Positions 1-6,293 are shown, numbered from the stretch's first letter. The stretch is DNA of 8,080 nucleotides from Actinomycetes bacterium (GCA_009781565.1 WQXV01000041.1:1-8080); one strand, 5' to 3'. Notes: a model not told the origin generated them from the letters alone. Program-made: numbers and translations.

Positions 1-488
1 AGGTGCTCTCAGGTAACAACACCGAGGCGGACCGCGAGTTCAGCTTTACCGTGAGCTTCTCAGATGGAGGTACCTATGATGGAGTAACCTCAGGGGTGCC
101 CTTCAAGCTTCGTGGAGGTAAGAGTCGCACGATATCTGGCATCCCACTTGGTGTGAGCTATGTCGTCGATGAGGTCGAAGCTAATACCGATGGCTACAGC
201 ACCACGGCAACCGGTGTGAGCGGAACCATCTCTGCCGAGGCGAGTCAGGCTACCTTTACCAATACTAGAAACAGTGCACCGACCCCGAAACCTACTCCGG
301 TCACGCCCAACAAGGTCGCAGCGAACCCACAAGGACAGACGGGCACTACACCAAAGACCGGGGATAACCCGATGCTTCGCTGGCAAGTCCTTCTCAGCGT
401 GGCACTCTGTGCTGTTGGTATGGGAGTATTGTTGTTAGCGAATAGACACCCCAAACCAACGCAAGTCAAAGAGAAACGTTATCGCTAG
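1..488 (+). CDS. Sortase-anchored surface protein, C-terminal part (5' end outside window)
   Basis: This is the last 161 codons of a cell-wall-anchored surface protein. The reading frame is open to the window edge, and the GTG at position 3 is almost certainly an internal valine, not a start. Residues about 1-88 form a beta-rich domain (FSFTVSFSDGGTYDG, then YVVDEVEAN, then ATFTNTRN) like the Cna-B/DUF7601 repeats of Gram-positive adhesins and pilins. Residues about 91-115 are a Pro/Thr-rich wall-spanning spacer. A sorting signal follows: TPKTG at 116-120, a hydrophobic helix at about 127-146, and a basic tail ending KEKRYR. By family knowledge a sortase would cut between Thr and Gly and link the protein to peptidoglycan. 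The first motif position is Thr instead of the usual Leu. The ligand and the N-terminal domains cannot be seen here. The gene converges on a minus-strand glycosylation pair. Confidence 0.85.
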   Translation, partial: VLSGNNTEADREFSFTVSFSDGGTYDGVTSGVPFKLRGGKSRTISGIPLGVSYVVDEVEANTDGYSTTATGVSGTISAEASQATFTNTRNSAPTPKPTPVTPNKVAANPQGQTGTTPKTGDNPMLRWQVLLSVALCAVGMGVLLLANRHPKPTQVKEKRYR

Positions 489-518
489 GAGTTTGCTCAA
501 AAGACTTGTCACATTGAT

Positions 519-548
519 GAGAACTGCGCCCCTCGGGGCGCTGTTCTC
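519..548. terminator. Hairpin between convergent genes, likely bidirectional terminator
   Basis: An inverted repeat lies in the 74-bp gap between two converging genes. GAGAAC (519-524) pairs with GTTCTC (543-548) and GCGCCC (526-531) pairs with GGGCGC (536-541). One T-T mismatch separates the two stem parts and the loop is about four bases. The stem is very GC-rich. Neither strand has a clear T tract after it, so it is not a textbook intrinsic terminator. The position, 30 nt after the surface-protein stop and 14 nt beyond the 3' end of the minus-strand membrane gene, argues that it ends both transcripts. Confidence 0.7.
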
Positions 549-562
549 AACTCAGTGCCATT

Positions 563-1921
563 TCATGAACCGATTGAGCACAAGTGTGTCCTACGGGCAT
601 GTCTGCCCTTTGGTTGGAGAGACCGGGTGCTGATCGTGAGCACCATGAACATGAGAAGTGCCAGGATACTGATCCATTGCACGCGATAGACGAAGCTGGC
701 ATGGATGCTGGAATGATTGCTGACCACCAGATACCAGACATAGGGAGCGAGGCCGACAAGGAGAATCGGTAAAGCACGCACCATACGATCGAACCCGCTT
801 CTGGTGACCAACCAGACGACGAACCAGATAAGGACGAGCGCAGCTACGACGATCATCGGAATCCTCCATGTGGTATCGGTGAGCATCGCAGGACTGCTCA
901 ACAGTGCAACATTTTTGAGTGCTCCAGCCATCCGTTCGGTAAAGGTCATGCTCTCACCAGTGCGCTCACTGAGTTTTCCCAGCGCCTTCTCGAACACACT
1001 GCTGCCCAGTACTTGCGATGCTATGGCCCATTTTGCAGCCCACATCAAGACGTAGCCGCTTATCCATGCGAGAGCTGTGCGAACGATGCTGCGGAGCAGC
1101 TCGAGTGCCGTTTGGCTCGCAGAGCGCCGATCACCATCTTTCTCATCACGATGGATGATCGACGCGCAGAGCACGAGGACGGGAATACCCCAGGTGATCA
1201 GTGGCGTGGTCAAAAAGTCAAAGTAGGCAGTCGCGATCCCCAATACAAGAAATACCTCGGCATCGAAGCGCGTGTGCTTGAATCGTGTGAAGAGCAGTAT
1301 GACCATCAAAGCCCCATCCAGTGCGAGGAAGAACGTGTTGACGAATTGGATGCTGCGAAAGATGGTAAGGGGAGCAAGCGGAAGGGTCGAGACCAGCAGG
1401 GCGAGGGCAACTTTAGCTCCCAATCTGTACCAAAGAAGCGCGCACAAGATCAGTGATCCGAGGCCCAGAAGAACACCGTTCAGAACACGGATCTGGGTAT
1501 AAGAGAAGAGTAAGAGTAGGATACGCATGATGATCACGTGACCCTGCCAGTAGAGGAAGTAGTTGTTGTTGGCGTTGGTCGGACGCAGGCTCAACCGCAT
1601 CGCAAGCGAGACGATCGGGTCATCGCCTTGCTCCCAAAACGCACTCTTGGCTGCCTGCTCTGTCGCGCTCATATCGTCGACCGGCATGGCCAGCGACAGT
1701 ATCAACGCGTCCGTAAAGTTGTCCTGGATGTTGCTCAGCGTATCGCCTGCAAGCCGCGGATAGAGCCCCTCTTCTTCCAAGACATTGATATCGCGCGCGA
1801 TGTTTCTCTCGATCACCGTTGAGGGAAGTGCTCGAGTCGCGACCAATAAGCCGAAACCCAACAAGACCGAGAGAATCAAGATCGCAGGTAAGGTGATAAG
1901 ACGACTAGATAAGTGTCTCAT
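563..1921 (-). CDS. Polytopic membrane protein, possible GT-C type glycosyltransferase
   Basis: A 452-residue integral membrane protein. The N-terminal helix (about 11-30) is followed by a roughly 95-residue hydrophilic, acidic, probably extracytoplasmic loop (31-121). About nine more hydrophobic segments follow between 127 and 430. The tail is short and basic. Recognisable local motifs are NNNYFLYWQGH (118-128), at the loop/helix boundary, and NHSSIHASFVYR (402-413) before the last helix. I know similar YWxGH-type multi-pass proteins only as uncharacterised envelope proteins of Gram-positives. A large first outer loop with acidic residues and many helices is compatible with a GT-C fold that uses a polyprenyl-phosphate sugar, but no diagnostic motif proves it. 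The gene overlaps the upstream GT2 gene by 17 nt, so the two are probably co-transcribed and translationally coupled. No good Shine-Dalgarno sequence precedes the ATG, which fits coupling. It could instead be a flippase or polymerase. Confidence 0.75.
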   Translation of the reverse strand: MRHLSSRLITLPAILILSVLLGFGLLVATRALPSTVIERNIARDINVLEEEGLYPRLAGDTLSNIQDNFTDALILSLAMPVDDMSATEQAAKSAFWEQGDDPIVSLAMRLSLRPTNANNNYFLYWQGHVIIMRILLLLFSYTQIRVLNGVLLGLGSLILCALLWYRLGAKVALALLVSTLPLAPLTIFRSIQFVNTFFLALDGALMVILLFTRFKHTRFDAEVFLVLGIATAYFDFLTTPLITWGIPVLVLCASIIHRDEKDGDRRSASQTALELLRSIVRTALAWISGYVLMWAAKWAIASQVLGSSVFEKALGKLSERTGESMTFTERMAGALKNVALLSSPAMLTDTTWRIPMIVVAALVLIWFVVWLVTRSGFDRMVRALPILLVGLAPYVWYLVVSNHSSIHASFVYRVQWISILALLMFMVLTISTRSLQPKGRHARRTHLCSIGS

Positions 1922-2831
1922 GGACCCGCGTCAGCTCGATCTCGTACAGGATCCTCGTCTGCTTTCTGATCGAATCAAGAATGATTCCGCAAGCGCCGGA
2001 GAGCAGCGCGATGATGGAGAGCGAGGTAGCAACGATCAAGGTGGGAAATCGGGTGACATAGCCGGTCTGGAGGTACTCGGAAAACGGTAGTAGGAACAGT
2101 CCGATCGAGGCGATCAGCAGAAGGACCGAGATCAATGAGAAGAACTTGAGCGGTCGATAGTCTTTGAACAGCGCCAAGATCGTCTTGATGACGCGGAATC
2201 CATCACCCATCGTGTCGAGTTTTGAGACCGACCCTTCGGGTCGGTTGCGATAGTTGACGTTGTGCTGGGTGATCAAGAAGTTCTTATCGACCGCATGCAT
2301 CGTCATCTCGGTCTCGATACCGAATCCGGTCTCAAGGGTGGGGTAGGTCTTGGCGAAAGGCTTTGAGAGCGCGCGGGCTCCGGTCATGACATCTTGGATG
2401 TCACTTCCTAGGATCGTGTTGATCAGCCAACGCACCATCCGGTTACCGCTGTTGTGTCCGCGACGTTTGTTCTGGGCGAAGTAGGTCGAAGAGAGCCGAT
2501 CCCCGATGACCATATCGGCACGTCCCTCGATCACATCTTGGGTAAGGGCGAGAGTATCGGCGGCATCGTAGGTGTCATCACCATCGACCATCAGATAGAC
2601 ATCGGCATCGATGGTGCGAAACATCGAGCGTACGACGTTGCCTTTTCCCTGGCGATACTCATCGATCACGATCGCGCCGGCGCTGCGCGCTATCTGTGCG
2701 GTACGGTCGGTCGAGTTGTTATCGAAGACATAGACCTCGGCTTCGGGGGCGAGTCCACGATAATCAGAGACGACTTTCTCAATGGTCGTCTCCTCGTTGT
2801 AACACGGTATCAGTACAGCGATCCTTGCCAT
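1905..2831 (-). CDS. GT2 glycosyltransferase, GtrB/DPM1-like, with two C-terminal membrane helices
   Basis: A family 2 glycosyltransferase of 308 residues from this start. It opens with the GT-A nucleotide-binding strand ARIAVLIPCYNEE. Then come VFDNNSTDRT (a conserved Asp in the nucleotide pocket) and LMVDGDDTYD, the DxD-type metal motif, near residue 85 here. The catalytic domain ends near residue 220. Two hydrophobic segments (about 230-250 and 262-286) and a short charged tail follow. Length and architecture match bacterial GtrB-like enzymes, which move a hexose from a nucleotide sugar to undecaprenyl phosphate on the inner membrane face. The sugar cannot be read from sequence. The ATG at 2831 is preferred because a TATAAT box sits 7 nt before it; an in-frame ATG at 2840 would add three residues but overlaps that box. 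Neither start has a Shine-Dalgarno sequence. Its 3' end overlaps the membrane-protein gene. Confidence 0.88.
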   Translation of the reverse strand: MARIAVLIPCYNEETTIEKVVSDYRGLAPEAEVYVFDNNSTDRTAQIARSAGAIVIDEYRQGKGNVVRSMFRTIDADVYLMVDGDDTYDAADTLALTQDVIEGRADMVIGDRLSSTYFAQNKRRGHNSGNRMVRWLINTILGSDIQDVMTGARALSKPFAKTYPTLETGFGIETEMTMHAVDKNFLITQHNVNYRNRPEGSVSKLDTMGDGFRVIKTILALFKDYRPLKFFSLISVLLLIASIGLFLLPFSEYLQTGYVTRFPTLIVATSLSIIALLSGACGIILDSIRKQTRILYEIELTRVHETLI

Positions 2832-2838
2832 GGCGTTC

Positions 2839-2844
2839 ATTATA
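2839..2844 (-). promoter_or_regulatory. TATAAT -10 box, leaderless promoter of the GT2 gene
   Basis: On the minus strand a perfect TATAAT runs from 2844 to 2839. Seven bases separate it from the ATG at 2831-2829, so the expected transcription start falls on the A of that ATG. No convincing -35 box is seen 16-18 bp upstream. No ribosome binding site precedes either possible start codon. Leaderless messages are common in actinobacteria, so the arrangement is plausible. It is inferred from spacing only. Confidence 0.5.
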
Positions 2845-2929
2845 TCGGAGTTGAACTTGCGGTACTATTAAGAATCGCACTCAACGCATGCGTACCAAGA
2901 GGTAGTGTGCTGACTCGAGGAAGGGTGGC

Positions 2930-4741
2930 ATGGCTCGAACCGATGTAGTACTGCTTCATGCGCCGGCGGTGTATGATTTCCGTCAGCGTCCCATCATGTT
3001 CGGGCCGGTCTCCGATCTGGTGCCCTCCACGCCGATCTTCGAGGTATATCCTCTGGGTCTTTCGACCATTGCCGAGTATCTGGAGCGCTCTGACTATCAT
3101 GTGCGCACCGTCAACCTCGCCTATCTGATGTTGCGCAGCGATCGTTTCGATGTCGAGCGTGCGATCCGTAAGATGGATCCGCTCATTTTCGGTATCGATC
3201 TGCACTGGATGCCGCACAGTCATGGCGCGATCGAGGTCGCCCGCATCTGTAAAACACAGCATCCTGATACCCCAGTCATCATCGGAGGACTGTCTGCGAG
3301 TGTCTTTCACGACCAGTTGCTCGAATACGAGTGCGTCGACTTCGTTCTCCGCGGTGATAGCACCGAAGAACCTTTCAAGCAGTTGATGGATGTGCTCTCC
3401 AGTGAGGGCACGTCGTATCGCGGTGAGATGCTCGCCTCGGTGCCGAATCTGAGCTGGAAGGACGAGAGCGATGCCCACCGCTTCAACGAGCTGAGCTGGG
3501 CTCCTGCCGATTTCAACGGCCCCGCACTCGATTTTGCCTACAATATGAAAAGCGTGCTGCGCTATCGCGACCTGTTCGGCTCGATCCCCTTCAAGGATTG
3601 GTTGCGTTACCCGATGGGAGCCACCATCACCTGCCGCGGATGTACCCATGACTGCGCCACCTGCGGTGGTTCTGCGACGACCTTCCGTAAACACTTCGGA
3701 CGTGATCGTATTGCATTTCGTGACCCCGAGTTGCTAGCGCGTGAGCTTGCAAACCAGCACAAATACCTACCCGGACCGATCTTCGTCCTCAATGACTTCC
3801 TCCAAGCGGGCACCGAATATGCACGAACGTTTCTCAACGCTTTGGGCAAAGAGAAGATCGACACACCGGTCGGCTTCGAGTTCTTCGGACCTCCCTCACC
3901 TGAGATCTACGAGCTGCTCCAAGCCAATCTGGCTGACTGGACCGCCGAGATCAGCGTCGAGACCCACGATGACGCGATTCGCGCCCAGTTTGGTAAGAAA
4001 CACTACACCATGGTCGATATCGAGCAGACAATACATGAAGCGCTCGCCCATGGAGCGACGCGTTTCGACCTCTACTTCATGATGGGCATCCCAGGGCAAG
4101 ACGCGCGTTCAGCGCTTGAGACCGTCCAGTACTGCAAAGGCCTCTACGAGCGTCTTGATAACGACCCGCGCTTGCTGACTTTCACCTCTCCGATGGCGCC
4201 TTTTCTTGATCCAGGTTCGAAAGTCTACGATGACCCTGACCACTACGGCTATCGGTTGCGTGCGAGAACGGTCGAAGAACACCGCCAGCTGCTCTTGCAG
4301 CCGAGCTGGAAACAGATCATGAACTACGAGAGCGAACTGTTCGGACGAGATGAGCTGGTCGAGACGACCTATGAGGCCGGATTGCAGCTCAACCGCATCA
4401 AAGCTGAGGCTGGAGCGATCGACCCCGAGGTGGCGGAGGTGACCGAGATCCGTATCAAACAGGCGCGTGACGCACTGTCGCGCGTCGAAGAGATCGATGC
4501 GCTGCCAGAACCTGAGCGTTCAGCGACCTTGCATACCTACTCCGATGAGTTCCAAAAGCTGTCCGAGTCGACCGTATGCGAAAAATCCGAGCTGGAGTGG
4601 GATGTCAACTTCCTGCGACCCTCGAACATGCTCGCCTGTGCGGGGTTGTGGGCTCGTGAAGAGTTCGGTAATCTGGTCTCTGGTGGAAAACGCCGTGCGA
4701 CCAGCGATATCCATGAACGGTTTGAAAGAGGCACGCTATGA
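2930..4741 (+). CDS. B12-binding domain/radical SAM protein, Ta0216-like
   Basis: A 603-residue cytosolic radical SAM protein. Residues 1 to about 160 form a Rossmann-like cobalamin-binding region: strand DVVLLHAP, GIDLHWMPHSHG (88-99) and IIGGLSAS (117-124). The radical SAM core follows with C238-x3-C242-x2-C245 for the 4Fe-4S cluster; a further Cys at 235 makes CxxCxxxCxxC. SVETHDD (343-349) and MMGIPGQD (384-391) are later strands of the barrel. About 180 C-terminal residues, partly helical and charged, match nothing I recognise. The architecture recalls the family called B12-binding/radical SAM, Ta0216 type (TIGR04190), of unknown substrate. Such enzymes generally cleave SAM and often methylate or rearrange unactivated carbons. 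The start is supported by GAGGAAGGG at 2917-2925, four bases before the ATG. Its stop overlaps the next ATG (ATGA), indicating an operon with the amidohydrolase. No clear promoter is seen in the 98-bp divergent gap. Confidence 0.85.
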   Translation: MARTDVVLLHAPAVYDFRQRPIMFGPVSDLVPSTPIFEVYPLGLSTIAEYLERSDYHVRTVNLAYLMLRSDRFDVERAIRKMDPLIFGIDLHWMPHSHGAIEVARICKTQHPDTPVIIGGLSASVFHDQLLEYECVDFVLRGDSTEEPFKQLMDVLSSEGTSYRGEMLASVPNLSWKDESDAHRFNELSWAPADFNGPALDFAYNMKSVLRYRDLFGSIPFKDWLRYPMGATITCRGCTHDCATCGGSATTFRKHFGRDRIAFRDPELLARELANQHKYLPGPIFVLNDFLQAGTEYARTFLNALGKEKIDTPVGFEFFGPPSPEIYELLQANLADWTAEISVETHDDAIRAQFGKKHYTMVDIEQTIHEALAHGATRFDLYFMMGIPGQDARSALETVQYCKGLYERLDNDPRLLTFTSPMAPFLDPGSKVYDDPDHYGYRLRARTVEEHRQLLLQPSWKQIMNYESELFGRDELVETTYEAGLQLNRIKAEAGAIDPEVAEVTEIRIKQARDALSRVEEIDALPEPERSATLHTYSDEFQKLSESTVCEKSELEWDVNFLRPSNMLACAGLWAREEFGNLVSGGKRRATSDIHERFERGTL

Positions 4742-6081
4742 TCTATGCAGCGAGATATGTTCTCCCGATATCAGAACCCTATATAGAAGACGGTGCTGTC
4801 GTGGTCAACGAGGACCTCATCGTCGATGTCGGTACGCTCGCCGATATCGTCAAGAGGCACCCTGACGATGAGCTGGTGGATCTCGGGCTCTGTGCGCTCA
4901 TGCCCGGTTTTATCGATTGCCATACGCATCTGGACTACAGTGCGATGCGCGGTCTGGTCGAAGACAGCGCCTATGCTCAGTGGAAGTATCATCTGATGCT
5001 TGCTGAAGAGAACCTCAGCGACAAGGATTGGCAGGCCAGTGCCATGCTGGGCGCGATCGAGGCGGCCACAGCCGGTATCACCACGATCGCCGATATCACG
5101 TTGCGCAAAGGCACGTTCGATGCGGTCGAGAAAGTAGGTTTGCGCGCCATCATCTATCGTGAGGTCGAGACCATGGACAAATCCCAGGTCGGAGAAGTCA
5201 TGAAGACCGTCATCGACGATATCGAATCGTGGCGATCGAAGGCGAGCAGTCGTGTCACGGTCGGAATCGCTCCCCACAGCGTCTATTCGACGCATCCTGA
5301 GCTGTTTAAAGCAGTCTATGAGTATGCGCAGGACGGCACACCTGTCGCGATCCATCTGGCAGGAAGCTCTGAGGAGTACGAGTTCGTCAAGTATGGCTCG
5401 TCGCGTCTTGCGACCAAGGTGCGCGACCAATACGATGCCAAAGCTCCGTTCTGGCTGCCCACGGGGGTCAGTCCGGTTCGTTACGTACTGCAGTGGGATG
5501 TGCTGGATGCGCCTCATGTGCTTGCGATCCACTGTACCCAGGTCGATGAAGCCGATATCGAGATCCTGGAAAAGAAGGACGTCTCGATCGCGTACTGTCC
5601 GCGTTTTAACGCAAAGTTGGGTATGGGTATCGCGCCTCTGCGCAAGTTCATCGATGCGGGACTGCGCGTCGGTATCGGCACCGACAGCCCGGCAGCGTCC
5701 AATGGTATGGACATGTTCGAGGAGATGCGAACCGATCTCTACCTGCAGCGTGCGGCTTTCGGCAAGAAAAGCTTCTTTACCGCCGTCGAGGCTCTGCGTA
5801 TGGCCACTTTGGGTGGGGCAGAGGCACTGCGAATCGATGACAAAGTCGGCTCCCTCGAGGTCGGCAAGCTTGCCGACCTGATCGCGATCGACCTGTCTCA
5901 CTCTTCCCAGATACCCACCCATGAGCCTGAAAGCGTCATCGTGCACTCATCGCATCCCAGTGAGGTGATCCTGACCGTCGTCGACGGGGTCCAGATCTAT
6001 TCGGACGGCAAAGTCATGAGTGGCCGCGTCAAGAAGACGAAGGCCGCCTCAGAGAAGATCCGCGTCAAACTGCAGAACTGA
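4738..6081 (+). CDS. Amidohydrolase, SAH/MTA/aminofutalosine deaminase-like
   Basis: A 447-residue amidohydrolase-superfamily enzyme with a TIM-barrel metal centre and small flanking beta domains (about 1-55 and 370-430). Metal and active-site residues visible are H62 and H64 in IDCHTHLDYS, H206 in AIHLAG, H265 in AIHCTQ and D316 in GTDSPAASNGMDMFEEMR. AYCPRFNAKLGMGIAPL is the usual substrate-loop block of the SAH/MTA deaminase group and of aminodeoxyfutalosine deaminases. Members normally remove an amino group from an adenine ring or related heterocycle using Zn or Fe. Oddly, the glutamate expected three residues after H206 (HxxE) is Gly209, so deamination is not assured. The ATG overlaps the stop of the radical SAM gene, and GAAAGAGG at 4724-4731 serves as ribosome binding site. 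The close coupling suggests it acts on a product or by-product of the radical SAM reaction, such as an adenosine derivative. That is inference. Confidence 0.85.
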   Translation: MIYAARYVLPISEPYIEDGAVVVNEDLIVDVGTLADIVKRHPDDELVDLGLCALMPGFIDCHTHLDYSAMRGLVEDSAYAQWKYHLMLAEENLSDKDWQASAMLGAIEAATAGITTIADITLRKGTFDAVEKVGLRAIIYREVETMDKSQVGEVMKTVIDDIESWRSKASSRVTVGIAPHSVYSTHPELFKAVYEYAQDGTPVAIHLAGSSEEYEFVKYGSSRLATKVRDQYDAKAPFWLPTGVSPVRYVLQWDVLDAPHVLAIHCTQVDEADIEILEKKDVSIAYCPRFNAKLGMGIAPLRKFIDAGLRVGIGTDSPAASNGMDMFEEMRTDLYLQRAAFGKKSFFTAVEALRMATLGGAEALRIDDKVGSLEVGKLADLIAIDLSHSSQIPTHEPESVIVHSSHPSEVILTVVDGVQIYSDGKVMSGRVKKTKAASEKIRVKLQN

Positions 6082-6086
6082 GCGCT

Positions 6087-6106
6087 CTTAATAAAACCTA
6101 ATAAAA
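6087..6106. repeat. Tandem 10-bp AT-rich repeat
   Basis: Two adjacent 10-bp units, CTTAATAAAA and CCTAATAAAA, start 5 bases after the amidohydrolase stop and differ at one position. The period equals about one helical turn. The segment is much more AT-rich than its surroundings. It lies some 60 bp upstream of the str -35 box, too far for a standard UP element. It could be a protein-binding site or a chance repeat. Confidence 0.5.
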
Positions 6107-6163
6107 GTGATACCGAAAGACGATTCTGCCTCAAGGTATAGACACGCCCGGCCTATCATCTCG

Positions 6164-6192
6164 TTGACAGGGGGTGGCCTTTCCAGTAGTGT
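6164..6192 (+). promoter_or_regulatory. Probable sigma-70-type promoter of the str operon
   Basis: A perfect TTGACA (6164-6169) is followed by 17 bases and TAGTGT (6187-6192), which fits the TAnnnT -10 pattern of housekeeping sigma factors. The predicted start is near 6198-6200, giving a leader of about 95 nt before rpsL. A TATACC overlapping the end of the -10 is an alternative, but its spacing to TTGACA would be too long. No terminator is obvious between the amidohydrolase stop and this promoter, so read-through from upstream is possible. Confidence 0.65.
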
Positions 6193-6199
6193 ATACCGT

Positions 6200-6225
6200 T
6201 GCGCCGAAATTCGGGGCAGCTTTTT
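6200..6225 (+). promoter_or_regulatory. Terminator-like hairpin plus T5 in the rpsL leader
   Basis: TGC-G-CCG (6200-6206) can pair with CGG-G-GCA (6212-6218) around loop AAATT, with one G-G mismatch, and TTTTT follows at 6221-6225. It resembles a weak intrinsic terminator. It may end transcripts coming from the amidohydrolase operon. It could also act as a 5'-end structure or attenuator for the str transcript, since the predicted start lies right before it. The T tract, read as GCTTTTTG (6219-6226), can also pair with CGAAAAGC (6255-6262), with one G-U pair, giving an alternative fold. Confidence 0.4.
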
Positions 6226-6246
6226 GTGTGCATGACCCATGCTCAC
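6226..6246 (+). promoter_or_regulatory. Near-perfect hairpin in the rpsL 5' leader
   Basis: GTG-T-GCATG (6226-6234) pairs with CATGC-T-CAC (6238-6246) around the loop ACC, with one T-T mismatch. It sits 47 nt before the rpsL start and lacks a following T tract, so it is not a terminator. Leaders of ribosomal-protein operons often carry RNA structures bound by one of the encoded proteins. S7 plays that part in the E. coli str operon, though at a different position. A regulatory role here is inference from position and symmetry. Confidence 0.4.
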
Positions 6247-6293
6247 CGAAAGCCCGAAAAGCGCAGTTGGTCAGCAGTGAAAGGAAGCAAAGA

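Noticed and set aside
3..5. GTG at position 3 as the start of a small surface protein
   Set aside because: The frame is open to the window edge, there is no signal peptide, and the sequence begins inside a beta domain, so the true start lies upstream.
1013..1456. Plus-strand open frame of 147 codons inside the membrane-protein gene
   Set aside because: It is antisense to the hydrophobic coding region; the translation is highly charged and has no motif or ribosome binding site.
2832..2929. A plus-strand promoter for the radical SAM operon in the divergent gap
   Set aside because: TTGAAC (2851-2856) and TACTAT (2863-2868) are present but wrongly spaced. No -35/-10 pair with 16-18 bp spacing stands out.
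2840..3694. Minus-strand open frame (284 codons) opposite the radical SAM gene
   Set aside because: It covers the conserved B12 and cysteine-motif region of the plus-strand gene and shows no domain of its own.
4771..5946. Long minus-strand open frame (391 codons) opposite the amidohydrolase
   Set aside because: It is entirely antisense to a clearly conserved enzyme. Its translation is rich in Arg, Asp and His with no recognisable motif, as expected for a shadow of GC-rich code.
6174..6293. Upstream in-frame extension of rpsL by 40 codons
   Set aside because: It overlaps the promoter and leader hairpins, does not resemble S12, and the ATG at 6294 has a proper ribosome binding site and the standard S12 N-terminus.
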